Assembly (NCBI GenBank): GCA_003254885.1
Contig: QANT01003081.1
Coordinates: 1-36,968 of the forward strand
From: Purshia tridentata
Lineage: Eukaryota; Streptophyta; Magnoliopsida; Rosales; Rosaceae
Direction: 5' to 3'
DNA: 36,968 nucleotides
In this document: positions 10,216-22,000 of the stretch, in pieces
How the letters are laid out: every line of letters begins with the position of its first letter
Numbering within the stretch: position 1 is the first letter of the stretch
The notes under the pieces: model-generated
Database searches by the model: none
The model's input: the letters and a program-made list of their open reading frames with translations, nothing else
What the model was told of the DNA's origin: nothing
Position numbers and translations under genes: made by a program

Positions 10216-13200
10216 ATTAAGCAAGGAATGAGATCCAAAACCTTGCAAAAGAACTTGCAAAGTGCTTGCAATCTTCTCTCAAAGGACATGCTTGGCAATT
10301 TGGTTGATTTTTTGTACAGAAAACCTGCACATGTTCAAAGCAGAATGTGATGATTGAGAAACAAGGAAAGATACCAAGCTGTATTCTTTTCATGTAAAAT
10401 GTCTTGAAAGAACAATATGCATACCTTACCACATGTAATCATTTGACAATGTAATTCATACCTGTCAAAGATTAGTATTTTAATCAATAAGATTGCTGCT
10501 TGGGTACAACTCTGTTAATTGAGAAGCAGTACTGTTAGGGCGTGGAGATTATATTGAAGACCACATGAAAGAAAATCATACAATGTTTGTAGGTCAAAAT
10601 TAGACAGCCTTGGCCACAGATATTTATGAATTGAATCTTCCTTCGGGTACCTACACAGAAAGAATGCAAGATATTCAAACGCAATTCAAGAATTCTGGAC
10701 TGATGATTCAGTGTGTGTGTTTCTGACCTCTTTAGATAATGTAGTTGAAGTTTCTCATGCAATGTTTGAAGAGGGACCCAACCAAGTCGTACAACTATCC
10801 GACCAACGTTAGAATCAACCTGATAGAAAAGAAAAGGCAAAATATCAGGTCCAGAATGAAACTCCATCATGCCAACTACTAATGCTTTTTCAATTTCTTA
10901 CTGGGAAGGCAAGCTACTTCAGTGCCAAGAGCCGCACACACTCCATGCATTTCAAACCCATTCCTTCTCTGCTCAACAAGTAATTCCTACATACAGAGGG
11001 TAACATTTAAAATCTTCACATTCATTAGAACATATATCAAAGAGCTGCAAAATCTTTTTGATAGAAAAGATGAAAACTAGTCCTACAATTATAGGTTGAA
11101 CGATTCATGTAAACTTGAATTTCCTTTTTCAGTGGAAATTACACTAATGCATATTAAAGAACATGATAAAATTCAATATTCTCTCTTTGATCTGGCTTAA
11201 AAAGAACCAAAATCCATAATATCAGCTTTAACTTTAATATGGACATACTTCACTTTGTCTGGCGGGACATATCTTAACCATTCAAGATCAATGCTCCCAT
11301 GATCTCTTCTCAGTCTTTCAAGGAAATCCTGAAAGGTTTAGAACGATTGTTGACATTCCTTCAAGGGATTTGAGATCTTAACAAAATAATAATCATCATC
11401 ATATTCTTTTCGAGCTATCTTCATCTATTTAAACTGTTTGTGCTACAAATTATGGTATACCTTGCAAGCTTGTTACTCATTCCTCTCCCCAAAATGCTTT
11501 TGGATATATCAGTCAAAGGCGCTTGTCTAACAGCTTCCCAGTCTAAAGAGTCCAATGTATCATCACTTCTCTCTCTTTGTGTCCCCCTGGAGTACTTCTT
11601 TGACACAGTTCCTCACATTTTTCTCATTTCCTCTAGAGGTAGTTGCCTTCACACCAGAGGAAAGTGCATGTTTCTCCAAATTTGATCCATTCCTTCTTGA
11701 CTCTGATCACATGTTTGCTCCATTAGACCACTCTGATATTTCGCAGCAAGTGACATGAAGGCAGAGCTGCATACCAGAAAAGGCCAACATATGCTCCTTT
11801 TTCAGTCTACTTCTAAATATTATTTTAGCAGGTCATAAGACATTCTTTTAGAGTATAAACAAGTTTTAACTTGAGAAGAGATCTGTCACTTTTTGAGTTA
11901 AAAATGCTCCAACAACTGAGTCCAATACGGAACCTCTCCACATCCAAAAATATTTATTGCCTGTGAAAATTTACAGTGCGCTATTAGTAAACTTGCAGAA
12001 CATTACAATTTCTGCGTTAGTCATTTTTCAAAAGTTGGTTAGCTGGAATATGGTACAAGGATAAGTCTGATAAGAAAATGATTAGTCAATTTTTATATGA
12101 TGCCTATAATTTGGATATAATGCTTCAAAGACCCATTTTGTTACCTTGGACAAGATTCATGCTGGCAATGAAGGACTTTGCTCGTTCATGGAACAGTTGC
12201 CTTTCTTCTTCCTACCATTTCTCCTTCTCTTCATTATTGTCAGCTTCATCTATGCTTGGATCAACTTGAGGTTGTGATTGCCATCTCAGGGTACAATCAG
12301 ATGACCCTACATGAGGAACCGATTTGTTGCACTTTCTTTTAATCCGTCCATGTGCCTTCTGATCTTGCTTCATGAGTTGAGTTTGTTTATCATTTTTCAA
12401 CTTTAGAACAGAAACCTTCTTATAAGATCTAGTTGTAATTTGAGAACATCGAATACTGGGAAACGTTTGAGTGGTAAGACGCTTAGATGACCTAGTAGTA
12501 GGTTTAGAAGTGATTGGATTATCTGTTTTCTCTGTGAGATTAGCTTTTCTCCTGCAAGTTTCTTTCAGACTTAATGGTTTTGGAGATTTCTTGGGCTTGC
12601 CTCGAATAACTGTTGCTTTGGACTTGGCTTCCATTTTTCTACTGACTCTCTTCAGTGGCTTCTGACTCAGGTCTATGCTATCACAGCCTCTCTTCTTCGA
12701 CTTACTGTTACCTGGTACAGTTGCCGCATCAGTGGAAGTAGAAGTAGAAGTAGAAGTTGAAGAAATAAATGTTTCTGAGCAGTCGTCAACATGGCAGAGG
12801 TTACAACTATTACCATTTTCTTGTTGCATTTCCGGCCTTGCTGGAATGGGCTTTGGAGGGGTCATTGGAATCCAGCAGCTTGCCTCTTTCTGAAACTCTC
12901 TTTCATATGGATTGTCAAATACTAGTTCCATTTCTTCTAGTATTGTCTTGTTTCTGAACCTAAATTTGTATAACATTTTAGCCCATGAATGTCAAGAGTA
13001 CAAAACATTAGAGGCAGAAAATGAGATAAAAGCTTTCTATTATGAAATTATTCCTTTTATTATTTCTGTACTTCATGTATGAGTTGGATGAACAAGCAAT
13101 CTTCTTGAAGAATTATAGAAAAACCAGGACAGAAAAATTCAAAGGCAAAAGCTGTCAGCAAACAAAGAAGGCCTGAGAACACAAAAACCATCAGAAGAGA

Positions 13201-13352
13201 ATATAGACAACAACAAGAAGCAATGCAACTAATTTGAATTGTTAACAAAATTAAATTAGCAAATGCACAACTACCATTAGTAGTCTTAATCCTATTCAGA
13301 GTCAAATTTATTAGTAATCAAGAAAGGATAATACAAAAATCATGCTAGTTAC

Positions 13353-13614
13353 CGAGGATCAACAGCTAAACTTTCAAAATCAGTCTGGACTTCTCGGATG
13401 CGTTTTGCATTTGCTTGCAACTTGGCAATCTCAGACTCTTTGCTCTCATTCATTGACATTAGTATTCTCCGCTTTGCTACAAACTCTACAATCTTCTTTT
13501 GAATCTCATCAATCTCTTCCAAAGCCTGCTCTGCCATGGTTTGGGATGTGAATTTGGCTTCCTCTAAATGGCTTTTAAGTTGTCCTCTTGATACTTCTTG
13601 AGGACCTGCCAATT
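13353..13614 (-). CDS. Coiled-coil exon of unknown family, possibly an upstream exon of the DML gene
   Basis: An open exon of 262 nt with a good acceptor (tctag before 13614) and donor (gtaact after 13353). It encodes about 87 residues beginning LAGPQEVSRGQL, with heptad-like spacing through ALEEIDEIQKKIVEFVAKRR and ESEIAKLQANAKRIREVQ, so a coiled coil is likely. It ends in VDP plus two bases. Those two bases join in phase to an acceptor at 12953 ('ggttcag') in the first DML exon. It could therefore be a 5' exon of that gene, or a remnant of another gene; similar coiled coils end transposon-derived plant mobile domain proteins. I do not recognise the sequence itself. Confidence 0.45.
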
Positions 13615-14794
13615 CTAGACAACATAGGCAGAATTATCAAATAAAGAGATGTCTCTCCTATGCTCTATAACAGTTAACAGTACACATAAACCTTTCGTAT
13701 TTCGTTTCTGGTTTTTTATAAGTAATTTTTCATAGAAAATATGTGGGTAATTAAATAACAGGAGCATTCAAAAAAATAAAAGGGGTTGGGGAAGCTGCAT
13801 GGATTGAAAATTATGGCCATTATTAAACAAAAAATTACCAGGAAAACAAACACAAACACAAACAAAAAAAACAATCACCTGTTTTGGATGAATTAAGAAT
13901 TGCAGCTGTATACAACATAAACACAAAAATATAGTTCTCAAAGGTTTTGCATGTTCCTAAAAATAATATATATATATATATGTACAATTGTATATAGATG
14001 ATAAAATTAGAACAAAACATACATGCAATGGTACAATCTAATGAAAAATTAGAATTACTTCAAGAGGAATTAAGTGAACTATTGTAATATATTATCCTGA
14101 TTATGCGATAAATAGTCACAAATTGAAAACAAAAAGACATAAATAGAACAAACAACAAATTTCAGAGTTACACACGCAGAATAACAAGTATGAGCAAGAA
14201 AATGAGCATACCTGAAGGATTGACTTCTGAGGACGTACATTCTCTGATTTTTCATCTGATTAAGTGATTAGGAACTAACAACAGTTGAAAGCATTAACGT
14301 GGATTAGTGGGTTTTGTACACCCAAATTAAGTTTTTGTTTTTTGGCCACTCCAAAATCCAAATTATGTTTTTCTAGCTACAAAAAAAGGCTATATATATT
14401 AATATAAAAGAAAAAAGAAGCCATCCTCTCCTAGCAACCCGAACCATGTGCTGATGCGACAATGACAGTGTGTTGATTGCCACGTTTCGTTGATGCCATT
14501 GACATGTGTTTCTGAAGTACTTCTAAGATATGATGCTGGTAAGCACTTTTTAAGTTCTTATCAGGCGTTTACGTTTTTGATGTAGCAGGAAAAGGTAAGT
14601 AATACAGTAAACCATCGATATCCTCAGAAAAATGATGAATATGAATCAAGTGACAAGTAAGACTTACTTAGGAACAGTGTTTATGTATGAATAGAAAATG
14701 TCATGGCAAAAGGAGTTTAAGAAAAGCGTCCATTAAATTTAAGGATGTACCAAACATTGTTGGCCTAAAAGATAATCAACTCAAAATATTGAGT

Positions 14795-14945
14795 AACAGG
14801 CCACCGCAGCTATGAGATGGGAATGGCGAACAATGCTGCTTGCGTTGCGGGAGATGGCTGCCCATAGGGCCCGCTTGAAGAACAGCAAGAGCTCCTTGTG
14901 CAGGCTGTCACCCTCGGTGATGCATTTGCCATTGTGGGAGTTACG
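14795..14945. other. GC-rich patch in AT-rich intergenic DNA, possible gene fragment
   Basis: About 150 bp ('ccaccgcagc', 'gcgttgcgggagatgg', 'tagggcccgcttgaag', 'ctgtcaccctcggtg') stands out in composition from both sides. The minus strand can be read without a stop for some 50 codons (motifs like KELLLFFKRALWAAISRN), but I recognise no family. It may be a captured exon or an organelle-derived fragment. Confidence 0.3.
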
Positions 14946-16006
14946 TCTATCTTTGCATAAGATATATTTGTCATTTTATCCTTTACACTAACTTATTAAG
15001 ATAGAGTCTTTCACGTCAAGTTTATTAGTAGTTTGATACTAATTAGTATTTAATTTACTAAAGAAAAATATGACGAGGCATGTTATGAGTAGTAATTTAG
15101 TACTTTTAAGAGTCCTGGTTCTAGTTTAATTAATTAATTAATTTTTACTTTTCTTTTCCTAGTTCACGTCTAAGGGACTTACTTCTATATATAGCTCTAA
15201 GGGAGAAAAATAAAGTAAGCTGATATATTTTTACATAAAGCCTAAATTTTGGCTTGATATTTTCTCAATTTTTGGAAATTTGATCCTTGATCTTGGTATT
15301 TAGAGTTTTGAAGAACTAAATTAATATTTGAGTGATAGTTGATCCACCATTTGCGATAAAAAGGCCAATAAAAAGTTGGTTGGTTGGACAAATGATGGTC
15401 TTGCATTCAAAACCTTACTAACGAATTTCTTGTTGCCAATATGTTGCATATTTCTTTCTTGTTACAAGGGAGGCCAAAGCGGCTATTAGATTCGAACTCT
15501 AGTATTGAATGTATAAAAAAAAAAAAAAGCTCTCAACACTAGAGCTTTAAACTCCCACCAACATGTTGCATACTTTATTTAAAATTAACAACATTAATAC
15601 TAGAATAATCTACACCCAAAAAACCAATTGCATTATTATTATTATTTTTTTAAAACCAATTCCATTATTGCAAGTTACAATATAAATTTCTTTGTTTAAT
15701 AAATATTGAAACTACTTTTTGAGAATAAATGAAATTAATTGACCCAAAATTTGAAATGAAGTGAGATGGTATGATGTTAGTGAGCATGTGGAATACAAAT
15801 CATACAAATACGATGGCCAAATTGGGTACTTTCATTTTTTATTTTATTTTTTCCGTAATTTAAAGTTTTAACTGTCTCTTGCCAAAGTATAGAAAGGCGA
15901 ACACAGAGGCGGGAAAATCAGGCTCGCCCCAAAACCCAAAAGAGGCTTCGAAAACCACCTTCAGCGCTGGGCATAGCCACCACCTTCACCATTCTGCAAA
16001 GAGAGA

Positions 16007-19000
16007 ATGGAGAGAATACACGTATCGGTGCGTGCTCGGCCTCTCTCAGCTGACGACGCCAAAACCAGCCCTTGGCGTATCTCAGGCAACTCCATCTTCA
16101 TCCCCAACCACTCCTCCAAGTTCGAATTTGGTAGTTAATCCTCTCTCTCTCTCTCTCTCGCCTCTGTTACTCTTCGATTTTCTCTTCAAATTTTTTACAC
16201 TCAGGGGAAAAGTCTGCATTTTTCTGTTTTCATTTTCAATTTTCTCACATTTCTTCTTATTTTCCTTTTCGCTTGTAGATCGGATTTTCGGTGAAGACTG
16301 TAAGACAATCGAGGTCTATCAATCTCGGACTAAAGATTTAGTCTCGGCCGCAGTTCGCGGGTTCAATGGTACCTTAAACAATACCAATTCATATATTTTT
16401 GATGTTGTTTAATTTTGAATTTTCACTTTAATTTATTTTTTGCTTATTTGTAGGAACAGTTTTTGCTTATGGGCAAACTAACAGCGGGAAAACTTACACA
16501 ATCCGAGGTTCTGCTACTGAGCCGGGGGTGATTCCTCTTGCAGTGCTCGATATGTTCGACCTTATTCAAGAGGTACTTTTTTGTGTGGGTTTAATTTTGA
16601 AGTGCGTTAAATGGTTTAAATTAGTGGTAACATTGTAAATTGCTAGCGAACTGTCTTACCAAATTAGATGCTAGTTCTAATGCTTAAAAGTTTTAGTGAA
16701 AAGTTGTATGATTACATGTTCTAAAATCATGTTATCATTTTGGTTGTTGGCTTCAGAAAACTTGACTGCACCATGTTGTTAAATTTCTGTAATAAATTCC
16801 CGGGTTTGGTAATATATAGTACTAAGGTAGCCAGCATATTTAGATCAATCCATCCGTGAATTTGTTATCATTTTTATAGCTGTGCCACTTTGTTCTTGTT
16901 TTGGGACTCTAAAGATGCAGCTCGGTCCTGCTTAGGGTAAGGGTGGATGAAGTTATACTACATTAACAGCTGAACTCATTAGGTTACATCTGATTTATGG
17001 CTTTACGCAGCTTAACTGTTATTTTGTGTACTACTGGATAGAGCTCTTGAAGTCAAATCTTCTTTGACATTTTCCAGTGATCTTAATTCTTGTTTTTGAA
17101 TATATAAATTTGTTCCAAGTCTTTCATGGTTTTGGCTTTCAATAAATTTTGTTATTTTAATATTATGCTTGTAGTGTGATTGTGCGCGCATAATCAGGTT
17201 CCTTCTTGCTTTTAGGATATGGATCGGGAGTTTCTTTTGCGAATGTCTTATATGGAGATCTATAATGAGGAAATAAATGATTTATTGGCTCCTGAGCATC
17301 GAAAATTGCAGATTCATGAAAGTCTAGAGGTATTGAATTTACTACTGTCTAATTAATGTGATAGTTTGTCAGTACTTAAATAAATTCAAGTTCCATTTCT
17401 CCTTGTGTATGCAGCGGGGGATATATGTTGCTGGACTGCGAGAAGAAATTGTTGCCTCTCCTGAGCAAGTCCTTGATCTCATGGAGTTTGGAGAATGTAA
17501 TTACCCTTTACGCTTTCTCTTATGTATTCTGTTTTAAAGTATTTAGTCGAATCACTAAATTTAGTTCTCCCAAAAATGGCTTAACTCTTTGTTTTGTACT
17601 TTTCGAATTATATAAGATTAAAATACGTATGAGCTGCAAGAATTGCAATCAATCTTCAAAGTCATTCCATCTATAAGCCTTTTTCTTTTCTCTTTAATTC
17701 TTTCTCTCTCTGAACTCCTAACTTTCTGATAAGATATGAACTTCTATCAATTCAATCTTTAGATCTGTCTCTCTCACACACTCACACACATAGCGACATC
17801 CCCTATCACCAAACTTCACACACACTCTCAATCCTCTCTTTCACTTGAAAGCAGGTATCATATGTTGCCATATTTTGATGCCCTCTGTTAAATATATTGG
17901 TCGTTTAACGCTTGGCATTCTCTTAAATTTCAGCTCATCGGCATATTGGAGAGACAAATATGAATCTGTACAGTAGCAGGTCCCACACTATTTTCCGCAT
18001 GGTAATTTTTGTATCCTTACTATTTTTGTGTGTCATTTAGCTATACATTATTATATGGCTTATTATTATGCTTTAAGCAGATAATTGAAAGTCGAGATAA
18101 AAATGAAGACGGAGATGTTGGTAGTTCTTGTGATGCGGTCCGTGTTTCAGTTTTGGTATGTTTTATTAGAACTATAACTCTCTTTTACTTTTTCCTTTCC
18201 CTCTGATTTTGTTTAGACTTATTTTTGGATTGAACATTTTTTGTTAAATTTTCAATTCTTTTACAAATTTGTTTGTTTGCCTTTTCATGTTTTCTGTTGG
18301 TTCCAGAATTTAGTGGACCTTGCTGGTTCGGAACGTGCTGCAAAAACTGGTGCAGAAGGTGTCCGGCTCAAAGAGGGTTCCCACATTAATAAGAGCCTCA
18401 TGACATTGGGAACTGTCATTAAAAAATTGAGTGAAGGTGCTGAGAGTCAAGGGTAGGTTCAGCATTTGTTGAATATTATTTTTTGGTTGATAGGAAACAA
18501 GATACTTCTCCCTAGGCTTTTGTGCTAGGTCCCAGCCAATTAAGTGGACCATCCTTCTAGTCTTTTCTGAACTTTATCTACCACTAAATCTCAGAAAGCA
18601 ACTGCAGAAGGGCTACCCCCAAGGGAAGGCCCAGGTAACCCAAAGGCCACTGATCTAGATCACACCCCAAATCACTAGCTTAAGATACTTGCCTATTTTT
18701 CTATAAATTGATGGCCACCAACACACTATTGGACAAATTAGTTCTAAAAGCCGACATTAACCCAAACAGGTTAACAATCTTGACCAACCTAACAAACTTG
18801 TCCTTCTCCCTCGTGGTGAAGAATATGGTGCCGTCAGCAAAGTAAAGATTAGACATTTGGGCGGAAATGCAAATACAGTTATATTATTAACCTTATTCAA
18901 TATATGATGCAAGGAATATGTTAGATCTTTGTGCGTGAGATTGACTTTATTTAATATATGATACAGGGGACATGTTCCATATCGGGATAGCAAACTTACA

Positions 19001-22000
19001 CGCATTTTGCAACCTGCTTTGGGCGGAAATGCAAATACAGCTATAATATGCAACATCACACTTGCACAGGTGAATTTTCCTGTAGTCATAAAAAATGCTA
19101 AACTACACATAAATTTCAGGGTTCTATGTTCGAAAATAATAAATACAGATGTATGGATATGTGTATGCATCTGTGTTGTGAGGTCATTTCTTTGGCCTTT
19201 TTGGTTGTTTGCTTAAATTGGATTGATCCTGAATATGTCAAGCAAGTTCTTCGAATCTGTTTTCCAACATATTATGTGCACTCTCTGTCTTGTTTTTGAT
19301 TACCTTTCTGTAACTTGGTAGTTGAATTTTATTTAAATTTTGAATTTTGTTATGTATTATCTGTCTTTATTTCTCAGCACCTCTGGTTTTATGGCAGGTT
19401 CATGCAGATGAGACTAAAAGTAGTCTCCAATTTGCAAGTAGAGCATTACGAGTCACAAACTGTGCTCATGTCAACGAGGTTTTGCTTTGATTTGGCTTGC
19501 ATTTTCTTAGTTTTGTTTTTTTAGTTCATTTTATTTCTGGCATCCTTTCCTTGGCAATTTTTAAATGTTCCTTTTGAGATTCTTTCTAATGGCATCTATT
19601 GGAAAAAGTGTCCAATTGGTTATTTTATGCCTATCATATGTTTTAATGACTTGAATGTCAACCTATTTTCTTTTTTCATGTCAGATTTTGACAGATGCTG
19701 CTCTTCTAAAGCGTCAAAAGAAAGAAATTGAGGAGCTTCGAGCCAAATTGCAGGTTGATTTTATTGCTATGAGGTGTTGTCATTCATGTACAATCATTAC
19801 CAATTTACATCATGTATATGAAATATAGTCCTTTAATTATTCTTTTTGTTTCAGGATTCTCATTCAGAACATTGGGCAGATGAAATCCTCAATCTGCGGA
19901 ATACATTATTACAGGTGTGATAGTATTCGATTTATGGTTGCTTGTAATTAGAAGAATGCAAGTGTATTCTAAAACATGGATATTTACTGTGCAGACTGAG
20001 CTGGAGAGGGAGCGCATAGCTTTGGAGTTGGAGGAGGAAAAGAAAGCACAAGCAGAAAGAGAGAAGATGGTGCAACAGCAAGCTAAGAAAATTGAAAATT
20101 TGAGCTCAATGGTTTTGTATTCAAATAGGGACGAGAAACGTGATTGCTTCAAGAAGGTTTGTGATGATAAATTAATTTTCACTTTTCTTACCTTCTTTAT
20201 AATGAGCTTCTTTGGTTTTCAAATAAATGTATCATGGTTATCTTTTTCTGTTGTTTTAATATTGTGAGTCTAACTGCTTGAAAGTTCAAACTTCCATTAT
20301 CTATCGATAACACGAATATGAGTTTGTTACTTATTGTTTCAATTCCAATGAGACAAGATTTAGCTGATCTTAATATACTAAGAGAGGATCTTGAAGTAAG
20401 ATTTGTCATTTGAAGATTTGGTATATACATCAAGAGTTAGTATCATTTAGTCTAACTCTTATCAAGCCATACATTCCCTCATGCTTAGCCTCATCCTGCA
20501 TGTGGAGAGGTTAAGAAATGCAGAGAGGGAGAAAGAAGCAGAGAAATGTAGGGGAGGGCACAATGACAGGTAGAGAGAAAGTAAGAGGCAGAAAGTGGAG
20601 GTAAACAGAGAAATATGGGTTTCAAACACTTGTCTAGAGTCTTTAGAATAGAATTCAAGAGCATTTCCATCAAGATCAATAATCAGTCTTGTGGCATGCT
20701 TCTCTTAATCGCAGAAAGAAATTGATTGAAGAGCTACCTAGTTTCTCTTTGGTTGGGATGTGTAGCGTGGCTCATAGATCAGTTACGAAAAGTAACGATG
20801 GTGGAGTAGAACTTCGTCAAAAAAATATAGGGAAAATAACTATTAGTTATGGGTACAAAGTATAGTAATAAACAAGGACTTTACTTGAGATTTTCTCAGT
20901 GTGGGGTGGAAGGTTTCATGAAGAGCCTCATTCTACCAAAATGGAAAAATTTGGAGGGTTGGAGGGAGATGGGGAGAAAGTTTTATTTGGTGTTTTGGCT
21001 CATATATTGCTTCACTAATTATGGGTCTACTGGTTCGTTACAATTGTAGACCAAGCTATGTCTTGGTGTTGTGCCGTGAAAGTCCTTCACAAGGAAGGAA
21101 GGAATAGTAAGCAACAAGTTTAGCTTACTGTATAGCTAGGCCCCGACTGAAAGATGGTGAGGCAAGCATTATTTAGGAATCTGGATGTTAAAGACCAATC
21201 TGTGGTCTTACTTTGTAAGTGCCAAATCCTTCACTACAAAGGAAAATTGCTTGTCGCTTCAATGCATTCTGACTCTTAGTTCCTACAAGTAGAGAGAGAG
21301 AGAGAGAGAGAGCGATAGAAAATCTCGAGGGAGAGAGTGGGTTCTTGGGAATTCTATGAGATTCGGTGTATAAGGGTTTTGGGTTTGGGTTATGTGAGTT
21401 AGCTCAAGTGTTTTTGGTACCATTTATAGTTTTATAGTGAAGAATAAATCATTTCTCATGAGTGTAGGCAAGAAATTTGCCGAACCACGTAAATCATGAT
21501 TGCACTATCTCTCTTCCTTGTGAATTTATTCTGCTCAAATTGTGGTTAGTTTTGTGTTTTTATCTAATTATTGGTTTTCACCAATGTAATCCCAACAATA
21601 TTCATTCCTGTATGGGGGATAAGAGAAGGTTGGAGAACCATCAAAATAGAGGGGCGAAGTAAAAGGTTGTTTCAAGAGTAGTTCCACAGTAAAGTAGAAA
21701 GAGATTGTGATGAAAGGAAAGACTTGAGAGAATCAGAAACATATATAAGCAAGAAGTAGAAGGCCTGGGTAGAGATAAATTGGAGCAAGAGGGAAGCTGA
21801 GGAAGAGGAATACAATTGGGGTGTGCAGTGGTATGTGAGAGGCAGGTTTTACACTAATCATGGAGGGTTATTCAGAGGCCATTATTGGAGTTGATACATA
21901 GAGAAACTAACCTGTATGCCTTTCAGCGCAATAAAGCTTTGTTTGTCTGCAAGAATAAAGGGGAAACACTAATGATAGAAGGGTTAGGAACCCTTTCCAT

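Larger units (their letters stand above)
7583..12976 (-). pseudogene. DML: DEMETER-LIKE 5-methylcytosine DNA glycosylase (DML/ROS1 family), degenerate
   Basis: Exons on the minus strand, in gene order: 12976(or 12953)-12145, 11960-11871, 11766-11461, 11328-11249, 10986-10902, 10819-10728, 10650-10582, 10461-10425, 10324-10242, 9642-9424, 9167-9131, 9040-8983, 8873-8752, 8646-8581, 8466-8352, 8277-8239, 7707-7583. Family enzymes excise 5-methylcytosine in nuclear base-excision demethylation. Visible features: N-terminal CWIPMTPPKP; basic middle; HhH-GPD start WRGSVLDSVVGAFLTQ; catalytic Lys in GMGLKCME; catalytic Asp in VDSNVGR; 4Fe-4S site C-x6-C-x2-C-x5-C in exon 9; YELPDTHHILEG; and the RRM-like end IPCRTALRGTF/LNGTYFQANE/RGFNHKTRQPKPLAKRF. 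From exon 4 to the stop the phases join perfectly except for one TAG. In-frame stops: TAG 12212-12214, TGA 11649-11651, TGA 11613-11615, TAG 10914-10916. Exons 2 and 3 also end abnormally. It is probably non-functional; sequencing error or an unseen short intron in exon 3 could remove some lesions but not all. Confidence 0.88.
12977..16006. other. Region between the divergent DML and KIN-7O genes
   Basis: Contains the coiled-coil exon (13353-13614), a (TA)n tract near 13966-13981, a GC-richer patch (about 14795-14945, listed separately) and AT-rich DNA. The promoters of both divergent genes should lie here, but I see no convincing TATA box. A plausible 5' exon end on the minus strand is near 14216 ('atccttcag' then 'gtatgc'). 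Confidence 0.5.

Noticed and set aside
12675-12893. Plus-strand open frames opposite the first DML exon
   Set aside because: Low-complexity shadows (VEVEVEVEVEE) of the DML Ser/Thr repeat on the other strand; no family resemblance.
15879-16412. 177-codon open frame over the KIN-7O start
   Set aside because: It opens without an ATG in the kinesin 5' leader, reads exon 1 in another frame and crosses the intron into exon 2. The kinesin frame from 16007 with motor motifs explains the region.
18757-19170. 137-codon minus-strand frame across KIN-7O exon 9
   Set aside because: Shadow of kinesin exon 9 plus the LINE relic in a different frame; the LINE frame gives recognisable motifs, this one does not.
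20353-20397. Exon-like stretch ([13 protein letters not shown]) in KIN-7O intron 13
   Set aside because: It resembles coiled-coil coding DNA, but the donor context is poor and exon 13 joins exon 14 in phase without it. The family sequence runs from exon 13 to exon 14 directly.
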